Shown here one piece after another: positions 57,019 through 64,000 of a stretch of 64,000 bases of DNA. Below the pieces are notes generated by a model. That model was not told the origin of the DNA. It was given only the letters and a program-made list of their open reading frames with translations, and did no database searches. This stretch comes from Hyphomicrobiales bacterium (lineage in GTDB: Bacteria; Pseudomonadota; Alphaproteobacteria; Rhizobiales; Beijerinckiaceae), in the NCBI GenBank assembly GCA_003963405.1, contig RXIY01000014.1, forward strand, positions 21,430 through 85,429, read 5' to 3'. The position numbers and the translations under genes were made by a program. Positions within the stretch are counted from its first letter, which is position 1; each line of letters starts with the position of its first letter.

Positions 57019-57050
57019 GTTTGTCCCAAAGGCGCCCGATTCACCGGACG

Positions 57051-57085
57051 TTAACCATGGGGCGAGGAGGCGCCCGCCGTTAACC
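57051..57085 (+). promoter_or_regulatory. Two TTAACC sites, possible CtrA-type boxes
   Basis: TTAACCAT at 57051-57058 and TTAACC at 57080-57085 lie 29 bp apart and 76-110 nt upstream of the next gene. CtrA in alphaproteobacteria binds TTAA-N7-TTAA and TTAACCAT-like half sites. Spacing does not match the full consensus, so this is tentative. Confidence 0.25.
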
Positions 57086-57160
57086 TTAGTTTTCTGAAAA
57101 ACACGCAACATACGGTTGTTGTACATATGCGTTTGAACGCGCGACGCCGGAGGTAGCGTG

Positions 57161-58105
57161 ATGAGTGCGAGTATTTTCGACCGGGACGACGCCGCGGCAA
57201 CCTCCTGGGGGCCGATCCACGCCCGGCCCACGGGCATTCGCGCCGCACTGGGCATGGGCGTCGGCGCCTCGCTCATTCTTGCCTTCGCGGCGCTTTTTGC
57301 GCGCCATCCCGCCCCGCCGGCGACGGTAGCGGACGCTGGCGGGCCCGCGGCGGCGCAAGGGCCCGCCAAAATCTCCGCCAAGGCAAGCATGGAGCCCGAT
57401 GCGGCCGCGGCCCGCGCCGTCGCCGCGCTCGACCTCGAGGCGCCCGAATTCGAACGCGAGAAAAAAACCGTGGCGGTCGGCGACGCCAAGGATGGGGGGC
57501 CGCGGATCGACCGGCTGACGGTCGGCCAATTCGCCATGGCCGCGCCCTTCCTGCGCGTCGATATTCACCCTGAACTCGATCAGTGGGCGACACACACGGA
57601 TTTCTTCCTCGACATGACCCGCCACGCCCGCGACGCCGGCCTGAATGTCGCGAAAATCGGCCAGCGCTCGACGCTCCAGACGCGGTTCGGCGCCTTCGAG
57701 ACGGCTGACATCCGTCTCTCGCAGCCCGGCGGCGAGGGCGTCGAGGCGAGCGAACGCGCCTGTCTTGCGGGCCGCCTCGTCGACGCCAATGTTCCGCTCG
57801 AGATCGCCGGCATCGCTTGCGGCGCGGCGGTCAAGCCGATCGACCGCGTCGCATTCGCCTGCATCCTCGACGGCCTCAACTATTCCTCGGGGAGCGACAA
57901 CAAGGCGCTGAACGATTTCTTCCTCAATGCGGAAATCGCACGCGGGAAAGGCTGCGCAAACGTCTCTCGCGACGATATGACCGCCTCGATTCCGCGCAAG
58001 GCCGCCGCAAGCCGCGTGAAGCCGGCCAAGCCCACTGCGCAGGCAAGAAAGGCGCGCCCCGTGGCGCAGGCCGGGACGCTGCAGACGGAAACGGCGAAAA
58101 ATTGA
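57161..58105 (+). CDS. Single-pass membrane protein of unknown function
   Basis: The 314-residue protein has a 23-residue cytosolic start, one TM helix (about 26-48) and a periplasmic part. Residues about 100-260 form a domain with spaced Cys (ERACLAGR, GIACGAA, AFACILD, KGCANVS). The last 50 residues are Lys/Ala-rich. I recognise it only as an alphaproteobacterial conserved hypothetical. ATG 57161 has GGAGGT 6 nt upstream. It lies between rpsA and rpsD with its own promoter region. Confidence 0.65.
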   Translation: MSASIFDRDDAAATSWGPIHARPTGIRAALGMGVGASLILAFAALFARHPAPPATVADAGGPAAAQGPAKISAKASMEPDAAAARAVAALDLEAPEFEREKKTVAVGDAKDGGPRIDRLTVGQFAMAAPFLRVDIHPELDQWATHTDFFLDMTRHARDAGLNVAKIGQRSTLQTRFGAFETADIRLSQPGGEGVEASERACLAGRLVDANVPLEIAGIACGAAVKPIDRVAFACILDGLNYSSGSDNKALNDFFLNAEIARGKGCANVSRDDMTASIPRKAAASRVKPAKPTAQARKARPVAQAGTLQTETAKN

Positions 58106-58177
58106 GCCGGACCGAAGGCCATATCGCTTTTGGCGCCCGATCCTATATGATGCGTCCAAAGCGTTGAGCTCGAGAGG

Positions 58178-58540
58178 ATGGAGATGCGCAAGGGACTTAT
58201 GCTTTGGGTGGGCCTCGCCTGCCTGGTCGCGATGGCCGCGGGCGGTGACGCGCTCGCCAAATCGCGCAATCGCCAGCCGGCCTATACGGTCGCCGCCGAT
58301 GCGCTCGCCTCCAACGGCCGCACAATCGACGTCGAACGCCGTAGCTGGCTCGATCCGGGCACCAAGGTGCCGGTCGGCAGCACGAATCGCTACATGCTGC
58401 AGCAGACCTATTACAATAAGGATCCGATCCAGGCGTCGCAGCGCAGCTGGTACATGCAGGAGACGCTGCCGCAGCGGCCGCCCTACAACGCCGACATGAT
58501 CGTGCCATATAACGACGGCTGGCCGATCGACCTGTTCTGA
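58178..58540 (+). CDS. Small exported protein of unknown function
   Basis: The 120-residue protein has a signal peptide (about 1-27, ending GDALA) and a mature part rich in Tyr, Pro and Asn (NRYMLQQTYYNKDP, RPPYNADMIVPYNDGWPIDLF shown in part). No Cys in the mature part and no known domain. ATG 58184 is an equally good start. It follows the single-pass protein by 72 nt. Confidence 0.55.
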   Translation: MEMRKGLMLWVGLACLVAMAAGGDALAKSRNRQPAYTVAADALASNGRTIDVERRSWLDPGTKVPVGSTNRYMLQQTYYNKDPIQASQRSWYMQETLPQRPPYNADMIVPYNDGWPIDLF

Positions 58541-58562
58541 ATCTGGTCTTTCGACTTGACTC

Positions 58563-58587
58563 GGGGAGCGTCTTCCATTAGCTCCCC
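58563..58587 (+). terminator. Hairpin after the small exported gene
   Basis: GGGGAGC (58563-58569) pairs with GCTCCCC (58581-58587). No T-run follows. It may terminate weakly or belong to the rpsD leader; the 270-nt gap up to rpsD contains no other gene I can support. Confidence 0.4.
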
Positions 58588-58811
58588 CTCAGCCTGACGC
58601 GTAAAAACGCGCCGGGCAAGCACCCGTGGCGTTCGACACAGAACGCCTGTCGGCCGGAATCCCGGCAGAGGAGGGCGCGTTCCCAACCCCGGCGCCGCCG
58701 GGAGCCTGCGGGAGACGCGATCGATGAAGCGCCGGGGCGCAAGTTCCTCGGGCGCGCTTTCGTCTTTTCGCCTCTCGCCGCCGGACGCGACCATGAGAGG
58801 AAAAGAGTAAC

Positions 58812-59429
58812 GTGACGAAGCGCGCAGAAGCCAAATACAAGCTCGATCGCCGCCTGGGCCAGAACATCTGGGGCCGTCCGAAGAGCCCGGTCAATCGCCG
58901 CGAATATGGCCCCGGCCAGCATGGCCAGCGCCGCAAGGGCAAGCTCTCCGACTACGGCACGCAGCTGAAGGCGAAGCAGAAGCTCAAGGGCTACTACGGC
59001 AATATCTCCGAGAAGCAGTTCCGCAAATATTACGCCGAGGCCATTCGCATGAAGGGCGACTCGGGCGACAATCTGATCGGCTTGCTGGAGCGCCGCCTCG
59101 ACGCGATCGTGTATCGCGCCAAATTCGTGCCGACCGTCTTCGCGGCGCGTCAGTTCGTCAACCACGGCCACATCCGCGTCAACGGCCGTCGCGTCAACAT
59201 TCCGTCCTATCTGGTGAAGGTCGGCGATGTGATCGAGGTGAAGGAATCCTCGAAGCAGGCCGTGACGGTCCTCGAGTCAGTCGCGCTTGCCGAGCGCGAC
59301 GTGCCCGAATATTACGACGTCGATCACTCCAAGATGACCGCGAGGCTCTCCCGCGTCCCCCATGCGACCGAGGTGCCCTACCCCGTTCAGATGGAGCCCA
59401 ATCTCGTGATCGAGTTCTATTCGCGCTAA
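58812..59429 (+). CDS. rpsD: 30S ribosomal protein S4
   Basis: The 205-residue primary rRNA-binding protein of the small subunit. The N-terminal S4 domain ([35 protein letters not shown]) lacks the zinc-binding Cys, and the S4 RNA-binding domain starts at [13 protein letters not shown] with [14 protein letters not shown]. The start is GTG with AGGAAAAGAG upstream. As in many Rhizobiales, it stands outside the main ribosomal operons. Confidence 0.97.
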   Translation: MTKRAEAKYKLDRRLGQNIWGRPKSPVNRREYGPGQHGQRRKGKLSDYGTQLKAKQKLKGYYGNISEKQFRKYYAEAIRMKGDSGDNLIGLLERRLDAIVYRAKFVPTVFAARQFVNHGHIRVNGRRVNIPSYLVKVGDVIEVKESSKQAVTVLESVALAERDVPEYYDVDHSKMTARLSRVPHATEVPYPVQMEPNLVIEFYSR

Positions 59430-59478
59430 TCAAAATTAGCGTCGAATACACAAGATACAGCAAAAATATCAAAGATTT

Positions 59479-59515
59479 AGGCGCCAGCATACTAGATGCT
59501 GACGCCTATTTTTTT
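59479..59515 (+). terminator. Rho-independent terminator of rpsD
   Basis: AGGCG-C-CAGCAT (59479-59490) pairs with ATGCTG-A-CGCCT (59496-59507) with one mismatch, followed by seven T. It lies 50 nt after the rpsD stop. Confidence 0.85.
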
Positions 59516-59618
59516 ACACACGCTCTACACAGAACAAGGCATGAACTAAATTGGATTGAGGGAATTTAAGTGTGGATTCGGCGTGGATTTGGATGGGAGT
59601 TTACACAGACGCTACACG
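59513..59618. repeat. Imperfect direct repeat after rpsD, possible attachment-site remnant
   Basis: TTTACACACGCTCTACACAG (59513-59532) and TTTACACAGACGCTACACGG (59600-59619) differ by small indels and one base. They flank about 70 nt of AT-richer sequence at the border between the ribosomal gene and the decayed mobile region. No gene lies between 59430 and 59824. Confidence 0.3.
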
Positions 59619-59824
59619 GGCTGCGGGAAGAGAGTTAATGGAACAACCGTTCACGTGCGGCCAACATTAGCGTTGCATTACGTCACCTACTGCTGAAAGC
59701 GGATATTGAGAGACCGCGCTGCTTCACCAAATCCAACGTATAATTTTCCAAGGGCTGGGCTACGCGGGCGCAGCCGAAACGCTGCGAAAAAGGCAGCAGT
59801 CATAGGCATGAACCGAGGGACGAA

Positions 59825-60239
59825 ATGGCAACGCATAAAGGGGAGTGCTTCTGTGGCGCCGTGCGAATTGAAGTCAGCGGCGATCCTGAGACCTGTGGAT
59901 TTTGCCATTGCAGGCTGGTGTCGATCGTGGTCGGCGGCACCCATCAACGCCTTCACCTTGTGGAAACCTGATGCTGTTTCCGTGACCTCAGAGGCGGAAT
60001 TTGTCGCCACATTCGAAAAAACGCCAAGCAGCCAGCGCAAATACTAATGTGGCGGTCATCTGATGACGCCTCACACGTCGCTCGACCTGATCGACGTTTA
60101 CGCCGCGACCATCCCGACCTTTCAATTCAAGCCACAGGTGCATGTCAATTATTCGGAGGCCGTGTTGCCGCTGCGCGATGGCTTGCCGAAGTTCCACGAC
60201 TACCCGACCGAATTTCTGCGCCTCAGGCAAATTGATTGA
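59825..60239 (+). pseudogene. GFA-domain protein, broken by a frameshift and a stop
   Basis: The first frame from ATG 59825 encodes a glutathione-dependent formaldehyde-activating (GFA/CENP-V) type N-terminus with Zn-ligand Cys (GECFCGAVRIEV, GFCHCR). Around 59910-59925 the reading must shift frame (GFCHCR, then RSWSAAPINAFTLWKP), and an in-frame TAA at 60051-60053 separates SQRKY from CGGHLMTPHTSLDLIDVY. The rest (PQVHVNYSEAV, GLPKFHDYP) completes the fold up to a TGA at 60237. An intact gene would encode about 135 residues. It probably acted on thiols or formaldehyde adducts. Confidence 0.75.
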
Positions 60240-60295
60240 GGAATGACGGGCGGCACCCTTGCGATACAGCAGTCAAATGAGCGACGGCTTAGACG

Positions 60296-61087
60296 CTATA
60301 GCTTCTGAGCTTCCAACATAATTGCTTGTATGGGCAAGGTAGAGCCGACGGCGCGCGTGAGCGCCGCCCCATATGCGTGAGCGATCTCGTCGAGATCGCC
60401 GCCTCGCTCTGTGACCTCGTTCAAAACGGGGCTCCCAAAGACAATGCCGCGGGCGAACGCGAGCGCGTCGAAGGGACGCGCATAGGGGAGCACGGAGATA
60501 CGGATATCGTCAAAACCAGCGTCAACGAGGCTTTTCTTTATCGGTCCGATCACCGCGCAGGACGTTGGTTGCATTATCCACTGCGGCGGGTCATTCGGAA
60601 AGAAAGATTGCAGGACGGCCAGAGCCTCGCTGACATAGGGGTTGTTTTCTTCAGAGTCCCAGACTGAGAATGTATAGCGCCCGCCGTTCCGCAGCACCCG
60701 GTAGGCCTCACGTATGGCTCTGGGCTTATCGGGAAAGAACATAAACCCAAACATGCAGACGATGGCGTCGAAGCTCTCGTCTTCATAGGGAAGAGCGCAG
60801 GCATCCACAATCTTGAACGACACGCGTTCGTCATCCAGCGCTTTCGATCGGGCGACATTGAGCATGTCTTCGCTAATGTCGGTGGCTGTAAGTCTCGCGG
60901 CGCTCGCAAGCTGATCAAGCAAGGCTCGGGTTGCCACGCCAGAGCCTGCGGCGATTTCAAGGACTTCCATCGGATTGGCCGCCGCGACTCTGTGCGCCGC
61001 TTCTTCTGCGTAGGGAAGAAAAAGAACGTTGCCGAGCCCTCGATCGTAATTAATCGGGATGTCGCCGACATAACTTTTCGTGCTCAT
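60296..61087 (-). CDS. Class I SAM-dependent methyltransferase
   Basis: The 263-residue cytosolic protein has SAM-binding motif I VLEIAAGSGVATRAL (about 42-56), the acidic loop ATDISEDML, motif II ACALPYEDESFDAIVCMFG, shown in part, and motif III RVLRNGGRYTFSVWD. It resembles UbiE/COQ5-like methyltransferases, but the acceptor is not indicated. ATG 61087 is used. It lies in the atypical region between the GFA pseudogene and the PD40 protein. Confidence 0.85.
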   Translation of the reverse strand: MSTKSYVGDIPINYDRGLGNVLFLPYAEEAAHRVAAANPMEVLEIAAGSGVATRALLDQLASAARLTATDISEDMLNVARSKALDDERVSFKIVDACALPYEDESFDAIVCMFGFMFFPDKPRAIREAYRVLRNGGRYTFSVWDSEENNPYVSEALAVLQSFFPNDPPQWIMQPTSCAVIGPIKKSLVDAGFDDIRISVLPYARPFDALAFARGIVFGSPVLNEVTERGGDLDEIAHAYGAALTRAVGSTLPIQAIMLEAQKL

Positions 61088-61141
61088 CCCGCGCTTCTTT
61101 CCTTACGATTGCCTCACCGCCTGTATCGTTGGAAACTTGCG

Positions 61142-61225
61142 TTAGACCATTGATATTTTGAAAAATAACATAAGGGACACTACCATGGCCACAGCAGCCA
61201 GTCGGAGAAGATTCACCGAGTCCAT
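61142..61225 (-). CDS. Possible 27-residue transmembrane peptide
   Basis: From ATG 61225 a short frame encodes one hydrophobic helix (NLLRLAAVAMVVSLMLFF) followed by KISMV and TAA. AAAGGA lies 9 nt upstream. It sits between the PD40 gene and the methyltransferase gene on the same strand. Such small membrane peptides are easily found by chance, so support is weak. Confidence 0.3.
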   Translation of the reverse strand: MDSVNLLRLAAVAMVVSLMLFFKISMV

Positions 61226-61295
61226 AGGAGCATTCCTTTTTTTGACGAGGCTAATTTGCGCCGGTATGACGCCAGACCGACAAGGGAAATCTCCG

Positions 61296-62345
61296 TCAAA
61301 GTTTCGAGCGCTCTGCCGCGAGCAAATTCGGCGGAGGGCCCATCGGCTCAAAGTTTTTCAAGAGCGGAACGTCGTCCTTCGCGACCCAGCGCAACTCCAT
61401 GTCATAGCTGCCTTGCGGGCCCCAGGCGCCGGTGAACATCTTGCCGTCGGACGTGAAAGTCCAGCACATCTCCTCGCCGCTGGTATTGATTCCATCGCCA
61501 AGATTCAGCGGCTCCTGCCATTCACCCTTGGCGTTCTGATAGGAAATCCACTCGTCATGGCCGCCGCGTGATCCCAGGTCGGTCCGCGTGCTGGTGACGA
61601 TGAGCGCCCTCCCGTCCTTCGAGAGTCCGGTCCAATGCATATGGTCGCGGTAGGGCGAGTTGATGCGCGTTCCGAGGCTCTCAGGCTTTTGCCAGACACC
61701 GTTTTTCTTCTCGACTTTCCAGATGTCGCTGTCCTGCGTGACGCCCGGTTGCTGGTAATTGAAGTAGATCAAGCTGTCCGACACAATGATGGGGCAGTGT
61801 TCTTCCCCCGTCTCGGTATTGATGTGCGGCAGTTGGGGAACGTCGTTCCAGTTGCGCGGCGCCTGCCAGACGCCATTGACCTTTTCCACGACCCAGAGGT
61901 CGCCTGTCGCGAGGTTTCCTGCCTTGTAGCGCGTGAAATAGATCACATTGCCGTCGTCTGAGAGCGCCGGCTCAAGTTCCCAGTCGGCCGTATTAATGTT
62001 CGGCCCGACATGCGGGTCGATGCTGGGACCAAGCTGGACAGGCTCCTGCCAAACCCCGTCGACATTGCGGGCCATCCAGACGTCAAAATCGTAACGTGTG
62101 CCGGACTTCACGCTTCCGGGTCGAGTGGAGGTGAACAGCGCTGTCTTCCCATCGGCGCTGTAGGTGATCTCCATATTTGTACCGGGCGAGGCAAGCCCAC
62201 CGCCCATCATCTTGGTCAAAGGGGTTGCACCGCCCTCCAAACTCTTGGGCGCGGCCCCTCCACCCATCGCGTTAGCTGGGACATTCATGAGCCCAAGAGC
62301 GAAAAGCATCCCGCCCAGATGTTTCCAGGAGCGATGACGTTTCAT
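61296..62345 (-). CDS. Exported PD40 (TolB-like beta-propeller) protein
   Basis: The 349-residue protein has a Sec signal (about 1-27, ending PANA) and then repeated PD40 blades with SADGKTALFTSTRP, LSDDGNVIYFTRY, and LSKDGRALIVTSTR. Between blades are repeated G-V-W-Q-(E/A/K)-P segments (DGVWQEPVQLG, NGVWQAPRNW, NGVWQKPESLG, KGEWQEPLNLG). ATG 62345 is the likely start; the frame extends to a TTG at 62411. It may bind carbohydrates or proteins; the function is unknown. Confidence 0.75.
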   Translation of the reverse strand: MKRHRSWKHLGGMLFALGLMNVPANAMGGGAAPKSLEGGATPLTKMMGGGLASPGTNMEITYSADGKTALFTSTRPGSVKSGTRYDFDVWMARNVDGVWQEPVQLGPSIDPHVGPNINTADWELEPALSDDGNVIYFTRYKAGNLATGDLWVVEKVNGVWQAPRNWNDVPQLPHINTETGEEHCPIIVSDSLIYFNYQQPGVTQDSDIWKVEKKNGVWQKPESLGTRINSPYRDHMHWTGLSKDGRALIVTSTRTDLGSRGGHDEWISYQNAKGEWQEPLNLGDGINTSGEEMCWTFTSDGKMFTGAWGPQGSYDMELRWVAKDDVPLLKNFEPMGPPPNLLAAERSKL

Positions 62346-62577
62346 GAGGCTGCCTGCCCTTCGCTTGATTGCTGAGGTAACGCTTTTCCGACTTGTCAGC
62401 GTCCCTCGCAAGCGACTTTGTCACGTTTACAGGTCAAAAGCAGTCAACAGCCAACGACTTGGCTTTTCGATCTCATCGACGGAGAAGCGTCAAGCCATTA
62501 CACGCGGGGATTAGCACCCGTCGCTGCCCTTATAGCGCACCACCTCTTCGCGCCGCTGCATGGGGCTACGCGATATG

Positions 62578-63110
62578 AAGCGTGTGCTGCAGCATACGGC
62601 CAAGGCACGCTTCCCTGCCCGGAACCGCTGCCTTCTGATGCTGAGCTGGCTGGCTGGGATGCGGGTCGCAGAAATAGCTGCTTTAAAGCTAAGCGATGTT
62701 CTCGCGCCGGATGGCGCCACCCGAGCGGAGATTCAGCTCTCCCCAGAACAGACCAAAGGCAGTCTGCTCGCACCGTCCTCGTTAGCTCCGAGCTACGCAA
62801 CGAGCTAGAGGCCTACATCAACTCGCTACCCGCCAACCCTGCACCAGACAGGCCCCTGATCGCCTCAAAGACCGGCAAGCGATTCTCAGCCAACGGGCTC
62901 TGTCAGGCGATGCTGCATATCTACGATGCGGCCGGGCTCGATAGGGCCACGTCGCACTCAGGCAGACGCACATTCATAACCACGCTCGCTCACAAGGGCG
63001 TCAATGTCCGCGTTCTCGCCGCCCTCGCGGGCCACAAGCACATCGGCACTACCCAGCGATATAGCGACCTGAACGAGAATGTGCTCCGGGCGGCCGTGGA
63101 GATGCTCTGA
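62578..63110 (+). pseudogene. Short tyrosine recombinase, frameshifted
   Basis: The first frame carries the catalytic Arg in LAGMRVAEIAALKLSDV. After about 62760 the reading continues in another frame with SARTVLVSSELRNEL, HSGRRTFITTLA, and GHKHIGTTQRYSD (second Arg, His and the Tyr nucleophile). All active-site residues are present, but the two halves are out of frame by one base. When intact it would be a short integrase of about 177 residues, a type common on alphaproteobacterial plasmids and islands. It could also have started at 62560. Confidence 0.82.
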
Positions 63111-63424
63111 GCTTCAGGGAGCGGTCATCACCTGAAAGCGTAAGCGAGTATGTTGCTTGCATATACGCAAACCAACGCCGCCGAAGCGTACCACATGATG
63201 ACGAGGATCGAATAAAGTTGATACGGATGCAAACCCTGTCCTCCCGTGATCGAAGAGTGCTCGACGGTACGGAGCGTAATCACGGATTTACGAGCGGCAC
63301 AGTGTTCGGATGTCGCAGCGGTATAATGCCACACAGCATTCCGCTTCATCCTGCCCGAAGCTGCGACTGGCTTTGCGTAGACAGGTTTTTTCGTTCTTCC
63401 AAAATCTCATACGCAACTGGTTGA
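63111..63424. other. 314-nt stretch between two broken recombinases
   Basis: I see no supported gene here. Small open frames on both strands lack binding sites and domains. It probably contains remnants of mobile DNA. Confidence 0.4.
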
Positions 63425-63912
63425 ATGGCACACGCTCAAAATCAACAGACGATCGCCACCAGCCGAACCACTCTCTATCAGCGCGACGATACCAAAGACG
63501 CACTTTGGCAGTGCCGGATCAAGATCAAAGGTGACACCGGCTACGTGCGCAGGTCCACAGGCGAGCTGGAATTCGAGCGAGCCAAAGAGGCCGCACTGCT
63601 CATCCTCGGCGAACTGAAGCAGAGAGTCACTCAATCCCTACCTCTCAAGCGGAAAACCTTCTCTGATTGTAGCGGCGTCATTCCTGCGCGACGCAGAGAC
63701 CCGGTGGAAGGAAGGCCGGAACAGCGAGGGGCGTTACGTCCTCATCAAAGGTACCGTTCATCGCTATCTCATGCCCTATTTCGGCAAACGAGACATCACG
63801 CTGATCCGGAAAAAAGACCTGATGGCCTACCGGGGATGGCGTCAGGAGTATTGGGTCACAGGCCCCGGCTTCGAAGAGACCGGCGGGAAGAAAAAGCCGC
63901 CAACCCAAGCTA
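63425..63912 (+). pseudogene. Phage-type integrase N-terminus, frameshifted and cut by an insertion
   Basis: The first frame from ATG 63425 reads as an integrase arm-binding start (LYQRDDTKDALWQCRIKIKG, then TGYVRRSTGELEFERAKEAAL, shown in part). Near 63665 the frame changes to continue as AASFLRDAETRWKEGRNSEG and HRYLMPYFGKRDITLIRKKDL, a typical core-binding domain. At about 63911 the homology ends abruptly at a TA, where the IS630-like end begins. The catalytic domain is not in the window. Confidence 0.72.
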
Positions 63913-64000
63913 GTGTCCTGACTCTCAATTGGCGACCAATAACTCATCCGCTTCTGCTTTCTCGAGAGCCTTGCGGGCGCGGCTGATTTTTTCGAGGATG
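63911..64000 (-). mobile_element. End of an IS630-like element with transposase C-terminus
   Basis: From 63911 the sequence TAGTGTCCTG looks like an IS630-type terminus inserted at TA. On the minus strand a frame enters from the right edge and ends at TGA 63927-63925; its last 24 residues (ILEKISRARKALEKAEADEL, then four more) resemble IS630-family transposase C-termini with the I-x-R-A-R pattern. Only about 90 nt are visible, so family assignment is tentative. It interrupts the phage-type integrase. Confidence 0.45.

Noticed and set aside
55114..57537. 807-residue open frame opposite rpsA
   Set aside because: Its Asp/Leu/Val-rich repeats mirror the S1 repeats on the other strand; not a gene.
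63128..63349. 73-residue minus-strand frame between the broken recombinases
   Set aside because: Lacks a supported start and homology; likely chance in mobile debris.

Overview
The window reads as a GC-rich alphaproteobacterial chromosome, most likely order Hyphomicrobiales (Rhizobiales). Supporting signs are the S4 and S1 protein types, DUF992, DUF882 and COG3904 proteins, a NodT-type outer membrane lipoprotein and many TTG/GTG starts. A methylotroph or methanotroph relative (Methylocystaceae/Beijerinckiaceae) is plausible, but no methane or methanol oxidation gene is present to prove it. Gene density is high and operons are tightly overlapped up to about 59.4 kb. The last 4.5 kb, after rpsD, looks like a decayed mobile region.

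Layout: 0-3 kb holds DNA repair (tag), an HD hydrolase, a tyrosine phosphatase and a NrtR-like Nudix regulator. 3-6 kb holds a ClpP-like (COG3904) protein and a DUF882/M15 envelope protein. 6-14.4 kb holds a Tat-exported Cys/Trp/Arg mini-protein, a lipoprotein alpha/beta hydrolase, a P-type ATPase with a fused HlyD-like adaptor domain, a Na/phosphate transporter and PPK2. 14.4-20.4 kb is a complete tripartite RND efflux system. 20.5-23 kb pairs a GntP-family permease with a patatin. 23.7-29.2 kb is an Mrp/Mbh-like cation antiporter operon in the order E-F-G-(A C-terminal+B)-C-D-NuoL/M. 29-34.5 kb holds DUF992, two AI-2E-type permeases, a secreted helical protein and an orphan polyamine-type binding protein. 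A tRNA-Tyr follows, then pckA, a GH2 glycosidase and galK-galT.

42.2-47.1 kb encodes a complete cytosolic group 3b-like [NiFe] hydrogenase: HydB, a stand-alone cNMP-fold protein, HydG, small subunit, large subunit and maturation protease. A nested palindrome lies upstream of it. 47.4-52.3 kb holds an HU-like protein, then an isoquinoline-oxidoreductase-like molybdenum enzyme (2Fe-2S and Mo subunits) facing its likely maturation genes (MocA-like and XdhC).

52.4-54.75 kb is the most interesting locus. An MNIO (DUF692) enzyme and its DUF2063 partner sit downstream of two small Sec-exported Cys-containing peptides. This is a bufferin-like RiPP metallophore architecture, but one precursor carries an unusual C-x-x-K-x-x hexad repeat rich in histidine, and both precursors share a C-G-x-K-x-x-C motif.

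55-59.5 kb holds rpsA, two uncharacterised exported or membrane proteins and rpsD. 59.5-64 kb holds a GFA-domain pseudogene, a methyltransferase, a PD40 beta-propeller protein, two frameshifted tyrosine recombinases and the end of an IS630-like element. All identifications come from reading motifs and gene order; no database search was run.
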